Assembly (NCBI RefSeq): GCF_007829335.1
Contig: NZ_VIWO01000006.1
Location: 451,431-515,430, forward strand
Length of the DNA: 64,000 nucleotides
DNA from: Chitinophaga polysaccharea
GTDB taxonomy: Bacteria; Bacteroidota; Bacteroidia; Chitinophagales; Chitinophagaceae
Direction of reading: 5' to 3'
Of this stretch, positions 63,945 to 64,000 are shown in pieces. The position numbers and the translations under genes were made by a program. The notes below the pieces were generated by a model. The model was not told where the DNA came from and did not search any database. It worked only from the letters and a program-made list of their open reading frames with translations. Numbering within the stretch: the first letter of the stretch is position 1; each line of letters begins with the position of its first letter.

Positions 63945-64000
63945 ATTTTTGGTATTTATCGGGCGTTTATCCACGTTTCAGGTGGAGAAATATATTGATT

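Overview
The window looks like a chromosomal segment of a Bacteroidota species, most likely Chitinophagaceae and Chitinophaga-like. Signs are two tandem SusC/SusD pairs, type IX secretion (T9SS) C-terminal sorting domains, many lipoproteins, and promoters of the Bacteroidota type (TTTG, 19-21 nt, TAnnTTTG), the last seen best in front of two tRNA-Asp genes. Coding density is high, with long runs on each strand. Species assignment is inference from gene content.

Layout. 1-3.1 kb: two secreted tail-fibre-like beta-strand-repeat proteins (one cut by the window edge). 3.6-9.8 kb: housekeeping genes clpC, a STAS protein, rnz, dapA, accA, separated by strong hairpin terminators. 9.95 kb: first tRNA-Asp. 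10-29.4 kb: accessory segment ending at a second, identical tRNA-Asp. It holds a transposase remnant, a DUF4236/SH3 membrane protein, a DoxX-ArsR-SRPBCC-SRPBCC operon with twin palindromic operators, an AlkB-like dioxygenase, a tightly overlapping DoxX/DUF2071/methyltransferase/membrane operon, a decayed fructan locus (GH32, SusD fragment, T9SS fragment, ROK regulator), a KTSC protein, a membrane-tethered HTH sensor, a rhomboid protease, and a pair of uncharacterised secreted proteins. 29.5-33 kb: AT-rich islet with a ricin-type lectin protein, a small lipoprotein, a broken lipoprotein gene and a small conserved-looking gene, then an MFS exporter.

34.3-50.1 kb is a polysaccharide utilisation locus: GH71/99-like enzyme, SusC, SusD, a second SusC (without the usual N-terminal extension), a second SusD, and on the opposite strand a second GH71/99-like enzyme and a discoidin/beta-propeller lipoprotein. 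Outer-membrane pairs would bind and import a glycan processed by the two related enzymes. Both enzymes carry Ala where GH99 enzymes have the second Glu of the WNEWxEG motif, so substrate and chemistry are open.

50.3-63.9 kb: an EamA transporter, a TPR histidine kinase without a partner regulator, and a haem-type uptake operon (TonB receptor, HmuT-like lipoprotein, permease, ATPase) behind a structured leader with a mini-ORF. It is followed by a small secreted protein and a 1424-residue BNR-repeat/discoidin/T9SS protein.

Strongest leads: the GH71/99-like locus, the two uncharacterised small operons at 12.8-17.5 kb, the 341/798-residue secreted pair, and the haem-operon leader.
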